36,322 nucleotides of DNA from JAGOUB01 sp964648045 (GTDB taxonomy: Bacteria; Patescibacteriota; Gracilibacteria; Peribacterales; Peribacteraceae), in the NCBI GenBank assembly GCA_964648045.1, contig CAZYNU010000008.1, positions 1 to 36,322 of the forward strand, written 5' to 3'. A program made the position numbers and the translations under genes. Below are positions 1 through 7,708 of the stretch, one piece after another. A model generated the notes under the pieces. The model was not told the origin of the DNA. It searched no databases and worked only from the letters and a program-made list of their open reading frames with translations. The stretch's first letter is position 1. Every line of letters begins with the position of its first letter.

Positions 1-213
1 CAAAGAAAGTGGAGAAAGAAACAGGCCGCTGACGTTGTGTTGCCTGCGCGAAATGGCTCGGTCCGCGGGCGGCGCAAACTCGGCCGCGCCTCTCTTGAGT
101 CGCGCGGCCTCGGACCTGCGCCGCCACTATTCGCGGACAGCTTCGCCAATCGCGCGACGGCACCACAACGAGGCGGCCAACCCTGCGTAACGATGATCGA
201 AGTCCGCCTCCGG
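1..213 (+). other. Left-edge region, no confident gene; GC-rich foldable segment
   Basis: No gene can be assigned with confidence. A reading frame entering from the left ends at a TGA at 30-32 with a Lys/Glu-rich tail (KKVEKETGR), which would be a plausible C-terminus of an upstream gene; another frame stays open to a TAA at 188-190. Between 60 and 125 the sequence can fold strongly: 82-92 pairs with 97-109 around a TCTT loop (two-base bulge), 60-65 pairs with 111-116, and 68-75 pairs with 118-125. The last two pairings would cross, giving a pseudoknot. An intrinsic terminator follows at 214-262. I looked for RNase P RNA, tmRNA, SRP RNA and tRNA signatures and did not find them. Confidence 0.35.
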
Positions 214-262
214 CGCCCCCCCTCCGCAAGCCAAGGCCACGAGGTGCGCCGGGGGCGTTTTT
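214..262 (+). terminator. Rho-independent terminator (+ strand)
   Basis: CGCCCCC at 214-220 pairs with GGGGGCG at 251-257, followed by five T at 258-262. CCTC at 221-224 with GAGG at 241-244 can extend the stem across a bulge. It ends a rightward transcript from 1-213 or from outside the window; the TPR protein gene converges on it from the right. Confidence 0.6.
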
Positions 263-267
263 CGATG

Positions 268-2172
268 TTACTGCAGCTGCCGCAGCGCGTTCGCGGCTGC
301 GGCGTTATTGGGGTCCAGGCGGAGGATGATCTTCAGCTCGCGGATGGCGGCCTCGGTATCGCCGAGCGCGTGCTGCACGGCGGCCAGGTTGAGGTGGCCC
401 GGGACATCGGCTGGGTCCAGCTTGAGGGCGGTCTTGTACGCGTCGCGCGCGTCTTCCAGATGACCGATGGCGCCGTAGGCAACGCCTAAGTTGTACCAGG
501 CTTCGTCTTGGCTGGGGTCAATGGCGACCGCTCGCTCCAGTGCGGCGGCGGCTTCCTGCGGGCGGTTTTGCTTGATGAGCAGCGAGCCGTAGTTCACCCA
601 GCCCGGCAGGCTATCACTGTCGATGCCCAGTCCCACCTGAAACTCCGCTTCCGATTCGCCGTAGCGACCTTCATCGTGCAGGAGTAGCGCCAGGCCCAGG
701 TGCGCCTCGGGGTTCTTGGGTTCGAGGGCCAGCGCTTTGGTGAAGGCCGCGTGCGCGTCGCTGAAGCGGCGCTCGCGACGGGCGATGTCGCCCAGCGCCC
801 CCCAGGGCTTGGCCGTCTCGCGGATCTCAAGGGCCATCTCAAATTGTTTGATGGCAGTAGCGTTGTCGCCACTCAGGCTTAGTTCCACGCCGATGTTGGT
901 ATAGGCCACGTCGGCGGCGTCGGGATACTGCTCGATCACCTGCGTGAAGAGGCTCCGGGTGTCGCGCCAGACTTGTGCCTGCCGGAACGACAGCATGCCG
1001 AAGGCGGCGACGATGGCCAGTCCCGCGGCCGTGAGCGTGAAGCGCGCGCGGCCGGGTGGCAGTGCGTCGTCCTCATGACCTTGAGGTAACAGCCGCGTCA
1101 GACTGGCGGCCAGCGCAAGCAGTAGGCCGATCATGCCCAAATAGGCGTAGCGGTCGGAGGCGAAGTAGATCTCTCCGCCCTTGGCAAAGTTGATCAGCGT
1201 CGGTCCGACGCCAAGAATGAATACGGCCCAGGCAAAGAGCGGCAGTCGCGTCCAGCGCAGTGCCACAATGCTGGCGACGGTGACGCTGGCTACCAATAGC
1301 CACGGCAGGGAGAAGTCGGTCGAGGCAAAAGAAATTGTCTGGTGATAGGGATACAGCGCCGAAAGGTCGTGCGGCCAGATGAGTTGTTGTAGATAGAACG
1401 CGATACTCTTGCCTGCCATCGTCACCTTTTCAATGAACGTCGATGAGCGCGTGATTTCGGCTTTACCGAAAATTGCGACGATGCCGAAGACCATCGATAG
1501 TCCGAGATAGGGGAGCTTTTCCCAGAGGGCGCGGCGGTCCAGGCGGCGGCCACGCGCCCAGTCGAGCAAGAGCAGTGCTACGGGCAGGCCGATGACGGTG
1601 GCCTTGCCCATCAGCGCCAAGGCGAATGCACCGACGCTGCGCCAATACTTCCCATCCTCTCCGTCGCGCCACTGCACGTACCAGAGCGCGGCAAGGAGCC
1701 AGAAGAACGTGGAGAGTACATCCTTCAGGCCGCTCGCCCAGGCCACAGCCTCGGTATTGAGCGGATGCAGCAGGAAGACCAAGCCAACAAACAGCCCCGC
1801 CCACCAGCGCCGGGAAAGCGAGTATGCCAGCAGGGTTACCAGCCAGGCACTGCCCAGGTGAAGTACGATGCTCACTAGGTGGAACGGCCAAGCGGCGCCC
1901 TCGCCGGCGAGCCAGCTTAGTTGGTACACCACGAACGTGAGCGGGATGTAGAGCTCGGGATCGTAGGTGGTGAACGCCTTCCAAATCGACCAGGGCGTCA
2001 GGCTTTGGACAATGGGATTCTCCACGATGAGCAGGCCGTCATCCCAACGGACGAAGCCGTGCCCGAGAATTTGCCCATAGACGAGAAAGGCCAGGCCGGC
2101 GAAGGCAACGACAGCCCATAGCAGTGGACCGCGGTCTGGGAGCGATGGCGGTGATTCGGATTCTGGGCGCAC
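268..2172 (-). CDS. Membrane TPR protein, TMTC/O-mannosyltransferase-like
   Basis: A 634-residue protein. The N-terminal two thirds (about residues 18-410) is polytopic, with roughly ten hydrophobic segments. It opens with the WDD...ENP motif typical of the TMTC / DUF1736 group, followed by the HPLNTEAVAW and SGLKD motifs that family shows after the third segment. The C-terminal 220 residues are about six TPR units with the usual Leu-Gly-Tyr/Ala-Ala pattern. The family is related to GT-C/PMT-type glycosyltransferases; a role in protein or surface glycosylation is inference. The start is GTG, because no in-frame ATG lies nearby and the first membrane segment follows shortly. It is divergent from ndk, with 100 bp between them. 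Confidence 0.85.
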   Translation of the reverse strand: MRPESESPPSLPDRGPLLWAVVAFAGLAFLVYGQILGHGFVRWDDGLLIVENPIVQSLTPWSIWKAFTTYDPELYIPLTFVVYQLSWLAGEGAAWPFHLVSIVLHLGSAWLVTLLAYSLSRRWWAGLFVGLVFLLHPLNTEAVAWASGLKDVLSTFFWLLAALWYVQWRDGEDGKYWRSVGAFALALMGKATVIGLPVALLLLDWARGRRLDRRALWEKLPYLGLSMVFGIVAIFGKAEITRSSTFIEKVTMAGKSIAFYLQQLIWPHDLSALYPYHQTISFASTDFSLPWLLVASVTVASIVALRWTRLPLFAWAVFILGVGPTLINFAKGGEIYFASDRYAYLGMIGLLLALAASLTRLLPQGHEDDALPPGRARFTLTAAGLAIVAAFGMLSFRQAQVWRDTRSLFTQVIEQYPDAADVAYTNIGVELSLSGDNATAIKQFEMALEIRETAKPWGALGDIARRERRFSDAHAAFTKALALEPKNPEAHLGLALLLHDEGRYGESEAEFQVGLGIDSDSLPGWVNYGSLLIKQNRPQEAAAALERAVAIDPSQDEAWYNLGVAYGAIGHLEDARDAYKTALKLDPADVPGHLNLAAVQHALGDTEAAIRELKIILRLDPNNAAAANALRQLQ

Positions 2173-2236
2173 GCAGTCACTTTCGGGCCTTGGCCCTGCC
2201 CTGTCTAGGGGGCTGGTCGCCTTCCGGTCATTCGCC

Positions 2237-2272
2237 TAGACTGGAGCCACTTTCCCCGTCCCTCCACTCCTT
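2237..2272 (+). promoter_or_regulatory. ndk promoter -10 and pyrimidine-rich leader
   Basis: TAGACT at 2237-2242 is a good -10. The 30 nt to the ATG contain two C/T-rich stretches (CTTTCCCC, CCCTCCACTCC), few G and no Shine-Dalgarno. The layout matches the leaders of the lipoprotein gene at 18263 and the hpf gene at 31710. No convincing -35 is seen. Confidence 0.5.
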
Positions 2273-2692
2273 ATGGATCGCACTCTCATTCTCCTCAAGC
2301 CCGACGCCGTGCAGAATCGCGTCTGCGGCAAGGTGCTCGCCCGCTTCGAAGAGGCCGGCTTCACTATCCGCGGTTGCAAGATGCTCCACCTCCACCCGGA
2401 GCTGCTCAAGGAGCACTATGCCCACATTGCCGAAAAGCCGTTCTACCCCGAGGTTGAAGAGTTTATGGGCTCCACGCCCGTGATTGGACTCGTGCTCGAA
2501 GGTCACGACATCGTCGCCAAGGTGCGCGACATGCTCGGCGTCACAGACAGCCGTCAGGCTGCTCCCGGCACCATCCGCGCCGACTACGGCACCACGCAGA
2601 TGCTCAACGTGGCCCACGCCTCCGACACGCCCGAGACGGCCAAGAAGGAGATTAAGCGTTTCTTCGCCGAAACCGAGCTCTTCGAGTACTGA
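2273..2692 (+). CDS. ndk: Nucleoside diphosphate kinase
   Basis: NDK transfers the gamma-phosphate of ATP to NDPs through a phosphohistidine. The 139-residue length is normal for bacteria. Lys9 lies in the LLKPD motif at the N-terminus, and the catalytic His is H115 in NVAHASD (usual form N-x-x-HGSD, here Ala for Gly). The C-terminus ends in the ETELFEY type of tail. The start ATG gives the standard family N-terminus. The cupin gene follows after 3 nt, so the two are probably co-transcribed. Confidence 0.97.
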   Translation: MDRTLILLKPDAVQNRVCGKVLARFEEAGFTIRGCKMLHLHPELLKEHYAHIAEKPFYPEVEEFMGSTPVIGLVLEGHDIVAKVRDMLGVTDSRQAAPGTIRADYGTTQMLNVAHASDTPETAKKEIKRFFAETELFEY

Positions 2693-2695
2693 ACC

Positions 2696-3217
2696 ATGCA
2701 GAGCCTGTCCGCGTTTGCCGAACATGACCGCGACGCGGTCTTCCGTGATGTGGCGGACTACATTGCGACCGAAGGTTTCTCTGTTGTCGGCCAAGACCCG
2801 TCCCGTCCCTGGGGCGGGTTTTTCGTGATCGACGAGACGCAGGCGCCCGCATTCGCAGAGCGTTTTTTCGCCGGTGAAGGTGTTGAGGCGGGCGCTGGTC
2901 AGAAGTTGAGCCCGAAGATTCTGGTCGTGGCGCCAGGTAAGCGCCTATCGTGGCAGTACCACCATCGCCGGGCCGAGATCTGGCGCGTGCTCGAGGGCGA
3001 GGTGGCCGTGGTGCAGAGCCCTACCGATCAAGAAGTCACGCCGCTCACGTGCGTGGCGGGCGACGTGGTTCGCCTGGCTCAAGGCGAGCGACATCGGCTG
3101 ATCGGTCGTGATCATTGGGGAGTGGTGGCCGAGATTTGGCGTCATACCGATCCCACCGCACCAAGCGACGAACAGGACATCGTACGCCTCCAAGACGACT
3201 TCGGACGGAGTGTGTGA
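2696..3217 (+). CDS. Cupin, mannose-6-phosphate isomerase type II-like
   Basis: A 173-residue single-domain protein resembling the C-terminal cupin of type II phosphomannose isomerase/GDP-mannose pyrophosphorylase enzymes. Family signs are RPWGGFFV near residue 39, a P-G-x-x-L-S-W-Q-YHHRRAEIW metal-binding block around residues 80-95, the second cupin motif around GERHRLIG, and the C-terminal SDEQDIVRLQDDFGR signature. It would interconvert fructose-6-P and mannose-6-P, supplying mannose for surface glycans. It lies 3 nt after ndk in an apparent operon and is convergent with the next gene, with only 19 nt between the stops. Confidence 0.85.
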   Translation: MQSLSAFAEHDRDAVFRDVADYIATEGFSVVGQDPSRPWGGFFVIDETQAPAFAERFFAGEGVEAGAGQKLSPKILVVAPGKRLSWQYHHRRAEIWRVLEGEVAVVQSPTDQEVTPLTCVAGDVVRLAQGERHRLIGRDHWGVVAEIWRHTDPTAPSDEQDIVRLQDDFGRSV

Positions 3218-3236
3218 AAAGGTATTGTGTTGGTTT

Positions 3237-3863
3237 TTATGCGACGTCTTTTGACTGGTGCTTGTGCTTGGGGCGATCCGCGCACGAGCAGCGGCCTCCG
3301 CCGCAGCCGCAGGCCGGGGCTAGGGCGTGCTCGGGCAGGTCCAGCTTGAAGCGGCCCTCGCGCCGGTCGATAGTGGCGCCGCCGATGCGTTCGAGCGTGC
3401 TGTCCAGGGCGGCCACCACCACCTCGGGCACCTCGCGGTGGCCGAAGACAAGAGCATCCGAAGGAGTCGCATCGGCAAATTCCAGGCAAAAAGTGCCGTT
3501 CTCATCTAGTCCCACGATCAACACGGCATTCGGCCTCCCGGCCGTTTGGATGGCGTCCTTCAGACCCAGGGCGGCCTCGTGCGTGAGTGTGAGCGTACGG
3601 GGGCGGGGCGGGCGTTCCACGTAGAGGCGGTTCAATTCGGTCACGAGTGCGGTCACTTCCCCTTCGTCGAAGCCGTGGCTGGCACAGCCTTCGGCCAATG
3701 TCTCCCGGTCGTTATGGGAACAACTGAAGCAGTGCAGGCCGTATTCAGCGAGGAGTGGGCCCGCTTCCGGCAGCAGGGCGATGATTTCCGACACGCGCTG
3801 GTCGGCGCGGATGGGCGCTGGCTTTTTCGACTTGGCCGCTGGTCGCCGGGCGGGGGCGGGCAT
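3237..3863 (-). CDS. DUF1858 domain fused to an A-type Fe-S carrier-like (HesB/IscA) domain
   Basis: A 208-residue protein. After a basic Pro/Ala-rich N-terminus, residues about 20-80 match DUF1858, including the GLHCFSCS cysteine pair and ETLAEGCASHG. Residues about 90-195 read like an IscA/ErpA fold: LTLTHEAALGLKDAI, a central GxDENGTFCLEF strand, and a C-terminal CGCGGGRCSC that recalls the CGCG pair of A-type carriers. The first conserved Cys (GCSG in IscA) is not in its usual context; a Cys occurs instead in GTFCLEF. The tail is Lys/His-rich. A role in Fe-S assembly or redox sensing is inference. The start ATG at 3863 is preferred because a TGnTACCAT -10 lies 6 nt upstream, which predicts a leaderless mRNA. 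Confidence 0.75.
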   Translation of the reverse strand: MPAPARRPAAKSKKPAPIRADQRVSEIIALLPEAGPLLAEYGLHCFSCSHNDRETLAEGCASHGFDEGEVTALVTELNRLYVERPPRPRTLTLTHEAALGLKDAIQTAGRPNAVLIVGLDENGTFCLEFADATPSDALVFGHREVPEVVVAALDSTLERIGGATIDRREGRFKLDLPEHALAPACGCGGGRCSCADRPKHKHQSKDVA

Positions 3864-3887
3864 ATCCTCATGGTACCAGTCCACCCC
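3864..3887. promoter_or_regulatory. Overlapping divergent promoters around a GGTACC palindrome
   Basis: Leftward: TGGTACCAT is an extended -10 (TACCAT at 3875-3870), 6 nt before the ATG at 3863. Rightward: TATCCT at 3863-3868 lies 19 nt before the protease ATG at 3888. The two start codons are only 24 bp apart, so the promoters must overlap and probably compete. Confidence 0.55.
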
Positions 3888-5129
3888 ATGCTCACCTCCA
3901 GACATCCCGCCGTTTTTGCCTCCGCGCTTCTTGTCACTCTGCTGGCCGGCTGGGGGCTGGGCCGCGGCTCGGTTCGTCCCGCCACCGATCTGCCCTCGGT
4001 GCCTTCGGCCGGCAGTGGTGCCACTTTGGCACAGCCTGACTTATCGCTCTTCTGGCTGGTATGGCGGACGCTCGGTCAGACGTACATTGATCCCTCTAAA
4101 CTCGATCCGCAGGCGCTGCTCTACGGCGCCATCGGCGGTTTCGTCGACAGTGTGGGCGATCCCTACACCATCTTCATGACGCCCGAGCAGAATACCGATT
4201 TCCGCAGCGTGCTATTTGGCCAACTGGAAGGGATTGGTGCCGAGTTGGACCTGCGCGATGGCGTCGTCGTGGTGGTGGCTCCTCTGCGCGGATCGCCGGC
4301 CGAGCGCGCAGGCCTCCTGCCGCAAGATGTGATCACGGCCGTCGATGGCAAGACGGTTGACGGCCAAACCTTGAACGACGTAGTGCATCGTATCCGCGGC
4401 CAGAAGGGGACGACCGTGGCGCTCTCGGTGCTGCGCGGCCCAGAGCGAAAAAACCTGCAACTTACCATCACGCGCGATGCCATCGTCATTCCCAGCGTCG
4501 AATCGGCCGAGCGGGCTACGTCTGCCGGACCCGTGGGCGTAATCATGCTCAATCAATATGGCGATGCCACAGTGGCCGAGTTTGAGGCGGTGTTGCGCCA
4601 ATTTCTTGCCGATGGCGTTGTGGGCGTGATTGTGGATGAGCGTGGTAATGGCGGCGGTTATCTGGAAGGTGCCGTGGATTTGGCCGGGTTCTTCCTACCT
4701 AAAGATAGTCTGGTGGTGAGCGTCACCCAGCGCAACGGGCCGGGCGAAGAGCATCGCACCAAGGCTGATCCCATCGCGCCGTCGTTGCCGGTGGTTGTGC
4801 TGGTGAACCAGGGGTCTGCCAGCGCCGCCGAGATCTTCGCCGGTGCGCTTCAAGATCAAAAGCGCGCGACAGTGGTGGGTACCAAGACCTTCGGCAAGGG
4901 TACGGTGCAGGACGTCATCGATCTGCCCGGCGGTAGCAGCCTAAAGGTGACGACTGCGCGCTGGCTGACGCCTTCCGGTCGCGACATTGGCAAAGACAAA
5001 GTGACGCCCGATGTGGTGGTCGATCGCACCGCCGAGGATTTTGCTGCCGGTCGTGATCCCCAGATGGACGCTGCCTTGGCCATCTTCGGCCAGCCGGTAG
5101 AGCCGCCCTTAGAGCGCGGCGACGAGTGA
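3888..5129 (+). CDS. C-terminal processing peptidase (S41, CtpA/Prc-like)
   Basis: A 413-residue protein. An N-terminal membrane anchor or signal (about residues 8-27) is followed by a PDZ domain around residues 105-185 (GIGAELDLRDG, GSPAERAGLLPQDVI) and the S41 protease core. The Ser-Lys dyad is visible: serine in NQGSASAAEI (S310/S312) and K337 in TKTFGKGT. RGNGGGYLEGAV and the final TPSGRDIGKDKVTPDV stretch are also typical. It would act outside the membrane, trimming or degrading envelope proteins. The frame stays open far upstream, but the ATG at 3888 gives the expected signal anchor. Confidence 0.93.
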   Translation: MLTSRHPAVFASALLVTLLAGWGLGRGSVRPATDLPSVPSAGSGATLAQPDLSLFWLVWRTLGQTYIDPSKLDPQALLYGAIGGFVDSVGDPYTIFMTPEQNTDFRSVLFGQLEGIGAELDLRDGVVVVVAPLRGSPAERAGLLPQDVITAVDGKTVDGQTLNDVVHRIRGQKGTTVALSVLRGPERKNLQLTITRDAIVIPSVESAERATSAGPVGVIMLNQYGDATVAEFEAVLRQFLADGVVGVIVDERGNGGGYLEGAVDLAGFFLPKDSLVVSVTQRNGPGEEHRTKADPIAPSLPVVVLVNQGSASAAEIFAGALQDQKRATVVGTKTFGKGTVQDVIDLPGGSSLKVTTARWLTPSGRDIGKDKVTPDVVVDRTAEDFAAGRDPQMDAALAIFGQPVEPPLERGDE

Positions 5130-5156
5130 CGCAGTGACCGCGCGCCGCGTGCGGAC

Positions 5157-5168
5157 TATACTGCGTGC
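5157..5168 (+). promoter_or_regulatory. RNase H promoter -10, leaderless layout
   Basis: TATACT at 5157-5162 is followed by 6 nt (GCGTGC) and then the GTG start at 5169. The transcript would begin at or next to the start codon. Confidence 0.6.
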
Positions 5169-5789
5169 GTGGTCCGCCTCCCTCCCTCCCTCGAGCGGCG
5201 CCTCGCGCTCCTCTTTCCCGCCCCGGCCGATCGCGAACGATTCATTGCCCAGGCAGTGGAGCGAGCGGTGGAAGACCTGCAACCCCTGTCGGCGAGTGCC
5301 GCTGTGCCTACTCCCGAGGCACCGCCGTCCATCGGCGGTACGTTGCATCTGTTTACCGATGGTGGCAGTCGTGGTAACCCCGGCCAATCGGCCATCGCTT
5401 GCGTCTTAGAGGATCCTCTAAAAGGTGCCGTTCTTAAGGAATATGCCGCCCGCATCGGCATCGAAACAAACAATGTGGCTGAGTATCGGGCCCTTATCGA
5501 AGGGTTGAAGCTCGCCGAGCAGTACCATCCTAATCGGCTTATCTGCCACCTCGATTCCGAACTGGTGGTGCGGCAATTGAACGGTCAGTACCAGGTAAAG
5601 GTTCAGAGTTTGAAGGCATTCGTGGACGAGATTAAGGCACTGACGGAGCGCTTTGCCGATGTGGTTTTTGTGCATATTCCCCGTGAGGATAACCATCGTG
5701 CCGATGCCCTGGTGAACCGCGCGTTGGACGAGTTAAAGCAGACCGCGGTGCCGTCTCGGCCAAATCCCCGACCTTCACTCTTCCGTTGA
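5169..5789 (+). CDS. Ribonuclease HI family protein
   Basis: A 206-residue protein with a helical N-terminal extension of about 55 residues, then an RNase H fold. The acidic catalytic set is visible: D63 in FTDGGSRGNPG, E104 in NNVAEYRALIEGL, D128 in HLDSELVV and D178 in NHRADALVN, with H175 as the usual assisting His. It belongs to the RnhA-like group that lacks the basic handle. It would remove RNA from RNA:DNA hybrids. The GTG start is supported by the -10 hexamer 6 nt upstream. It lies 39 nt after the protease gene. Confidence 0.9.
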   Translation: MVRLPPSLERRLALLFPAPADRERFIAQAVERAVEDLQPLSASAAVPTPEAPPSIGGTLHLFTDGGSRGNPGQSAIACVLEDPLKGAVLKEYAARIGIETNNVAEYRALIEGLKLAEQYHPNRLICHLDSELVVRQLNGQYQVKVQSLKAFVDEIKALTERFADVVFVHIPREDNHRADALVNRALDELKQTAVPSRPNPRPSLFR

Positions 5790-5802
5790 GCGCGAACGTC
5801 GG

Positions 5803-5814
5803 CATACTGGCGGC
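5803..5814 (+). promoter_or_regulatory. VanW gene promoter -10, leaderless layout
   Basis: CATACT at 5803-5808, then GGCGGC, then GTG at 5815 (6 nt gap). The trmD gene has the same arrangement (CATACT, 6 nt, GTG) at 31088-31076. Confidence 0.55.
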
Positions 5815-7086
5815 GTGAGACGGCCGACCGTCATCATCGGCCTCCTGTTTCTTGGATTCATCCTGGCGCCGCGTGCTGAGGCGGCTTTGACATACCACGA
5901 TCGTCATTTTCTCTTCACGATTTCCCCCGCTGCCAATTGGAAAGGGACGGAGACACGCCTGACGTATGAGGGTTTTCCCATCGATGTGCCGGTCGGTGCT
6001 CTTAGTGGCAGTGGCGCGCTGCCGCCTGGCGTGGTGCGTGAGGCCTCTACCGGTTGGGATCGAGCGGCCATTGCCGCCAGCTTGCGCGCGCAGATTGCCG
6101 AGAGACACGATCGCGATGCTGGTGCTGTGACCATCTCGCGCAGTTCGGGTGCGGTGGTGTTCGACGGCGTGGGCATGCCCGGTCAGAAGGTGGATATCGA
6201 TGCCGCCGTCGAATTGACGATCGCAGCCTTGGACGGCGGCGCCGACCGCGTGACGCTGCCGATGATCGTGACTCCGCCTACCGTTACGGTCACCGACCCC
6301 GAGTTGGCGGCCCAGGGCATTCGCGAATTAGTCACCATCGGCGAATCTGACTACAGCAACTCGCCCGTCAATCGTGTGCATAACATTAACGTGGGTCTGA
6401 AGCGCTTCAATGGGCACCTCATTCCTCATGATTCCGTTTTCTCGTTTGTCGGCGTGCTGGGCCCGGTGAATGCCGCCGCCGGGTATCGCCAGGAGTTGGT
6501 GATCAAAGGCGATAAGACCGTGCCTGACTACGGTGGCGGTCTGTGCCAAATCAGTTCCACAGCCTATCGTGGCATCTGGGAGTACGGTTTCCCTATTCTG
6601 CAGCGCAAAAATCACAGCTATTCGGTCAGTCACTATTTCCCGCAAGGGACCGATGCCACCATCTATCCGCCGAACATCGACATGAAATTCAAGAATGACA
6701 GTCCCGGCGCACTGCTCATTCAAACGTACGCGGTTGATGAAAAAGCATACTTCCTTTTCTACGGTACTAAAGATGACCGCCGGGCCGAGGTGATTGGACC
6801 ATTCATCTGGGACCGCACGCCTTCGCCGCCCGATCGCATCGAATACACCACCGATCTGGCGCCTGGGGAGAAGAAAAAAGTTGGCAGCGCCGTTCCTGGT
6901 GCAAAAGCGCAGTGGTTCCGCCTGATTGATCGCCCCGGAGAGGAGCGTGTGGTGGAATCGGTCTTCTCGCATTACGAAGCGCGTCCGAACTACACCCAGA
7001 TTGGCGTGGCAGCCATCGATCTGCCTGCCTCGGGCAGCGGCGACGCGTTAACCGACGAGATGCCGACGTGGTTCGGCGGCGATTGA
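5815..7086 (+). CDS. VanW family surface protein
   Basis: A 423-residue secreted protein. The N-terminus is a signal peptide (hydrophobic residues about 5-20, ending near RAEAAL). Residues about 60-160 resemble the putative peptidoglycan-binding domain that precedes VanW. The VanW core runs from about 180 to 310: YSNSPVNRVHNINVG, the FSFVGVLGP block, the DYGGGLCQISST signature and the NHSYSVSHYFPQGTDAT segment. The C-terminal part looks like the G5-type extension. VanW function is unknown beyond its glycopeptide-resistance name. Its 3' end overlaps the convergent recO by 39 bp. Confidence 0.93.
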   Translation: MRRPTVIIGLLFLGFILAPRAEAALTYHDRHFLFTISPAANWKGTETRLTYEGFPIDVPVGALSGSGALPPGVVREASTGWDRAAIAASLRAQIAERHDRDAGAVTISRSSGAVVFDGVGMPGQKVDIDAAVELTIAALDGGADRVTLPMIVTPPTVTVTDPELAAQGIRELVTIGESDYSNSPVNRVHNINVGLKRFNGHLIPHDSVFSFVGVLGPVNAAAGYRQELVIKGDKTVPDYGGGLCQISSTAYRGIWEYGFPILQRKNHSYSVSHYFPQGTDATIYPPNIDMKFKNDSPGALLIQTYAVDEKAYFLFYGTKDDRRAEVIGPFIWDRTPSPPDRIEYTTDLAPGEKKKVGSAVPGAKAQWFRLIDRPGEERVVESVFSHYEARPNYTQIGVAAIDLPASGSGDALTDEMPTWFGGD

Positions 7087-7707
7087 CAGGCGAACCGCTT
7101 GGGCCTTGAGCGGTCGGGCTAGGAGAGGTTCCGCAATGCGACCGATGAGCGCCGTCAATTCGCGCATGGTCCCAGGGGACGGTTCCTGAGCGCGAGCTCC
7201 GGCTAGACTTTCGAGCAATAATGTCTGGCTTTCCATGGATAAGCCTTTGCATTCCAGTGCCCCCGGTTCTACCGGTAGGTGACCGAGAAGGTGGAGAAAC
7301 TGGGCGCAAAAAAGCGGCTGTCGAGCTTCCCAGTCGTCGTGTTCCAGATAGTCACGCAGAAGGTCGAAGAGTCCCGGCAGGGGCGTGTCCTCCTCTGTGA
7401 GTCGCAGGACCAATTCAAGAGCTTCGCTGACGGCGCACCAGGCGGCGGTCGAGGGTGACCCGCGGACGGCCATGGGCTGAGCTAATGCAGACGTCAGTCG
7501 CAGGCCGGCGTTCGTCTCGGTCCATTGGATGTGTACGCGTGAGAGCACGCTCAGGTGGCCGCCCAGACGCGAGAGCGGTTTCCGTGCGCCGCCGGCACGC
7601 ACGGCAAGGCGGCCGTGGTGAGCGGTGAGCAGGACGTAGAGGCGGTCGGCTTCGCCCAGGTCGAAGGCTCGCAGCACTATGGCCTCGTCGGAGAATGTCT
7701 GGGCCAT
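7048..7707 (-). CDS. recO: DNA repair protein RecO
   Basis: A 219-residue protein of typical RecO length. It has the N-terminal OB-fold signature (DEAIVLRAFDLGEADRLYVLLT followed by GRLAVRAGGARKPLSRLGG) and then a helical C-terminal domain. RecO works with RecF/RecR to load RecA on SSB-coated gaps. The start is separated from the stop of the FtsX-like gene by 1 nt, so it is the second gene of a two-gene operon. No zinc-finger cysteine set is visible in the C-terminal part, as in some RecO proteins. Confidence 0.9.
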   Translation of the reverse strand: MAQTFSDEAIVLRAFDLGEADRLYVLLTAHHGRLAVRAGGARKPLSRLGGHLSVLSRVHIQWTETNAGLRLTSALAQPMAVRGSPSTAAWCAVSEALELVLRLTEEDTPLPGLFDLLRDYLEHDDWEARQPLFCAQFLHLLGHLPVEPGALECKGLSMESQTLLLESLAGARAQEPSPGTMRELTALIGRIAEPLLARPLKAQAVRLSIAAEPRRHLVG

Positions 7708-7708
7708 G

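Noticed and set aside
3546..3887. Upstream in-frame extension of the S41 peptidase
   Set aside because: It would run antisense through the DUF1858 gene and place the signal anchor far from the N-terminus.
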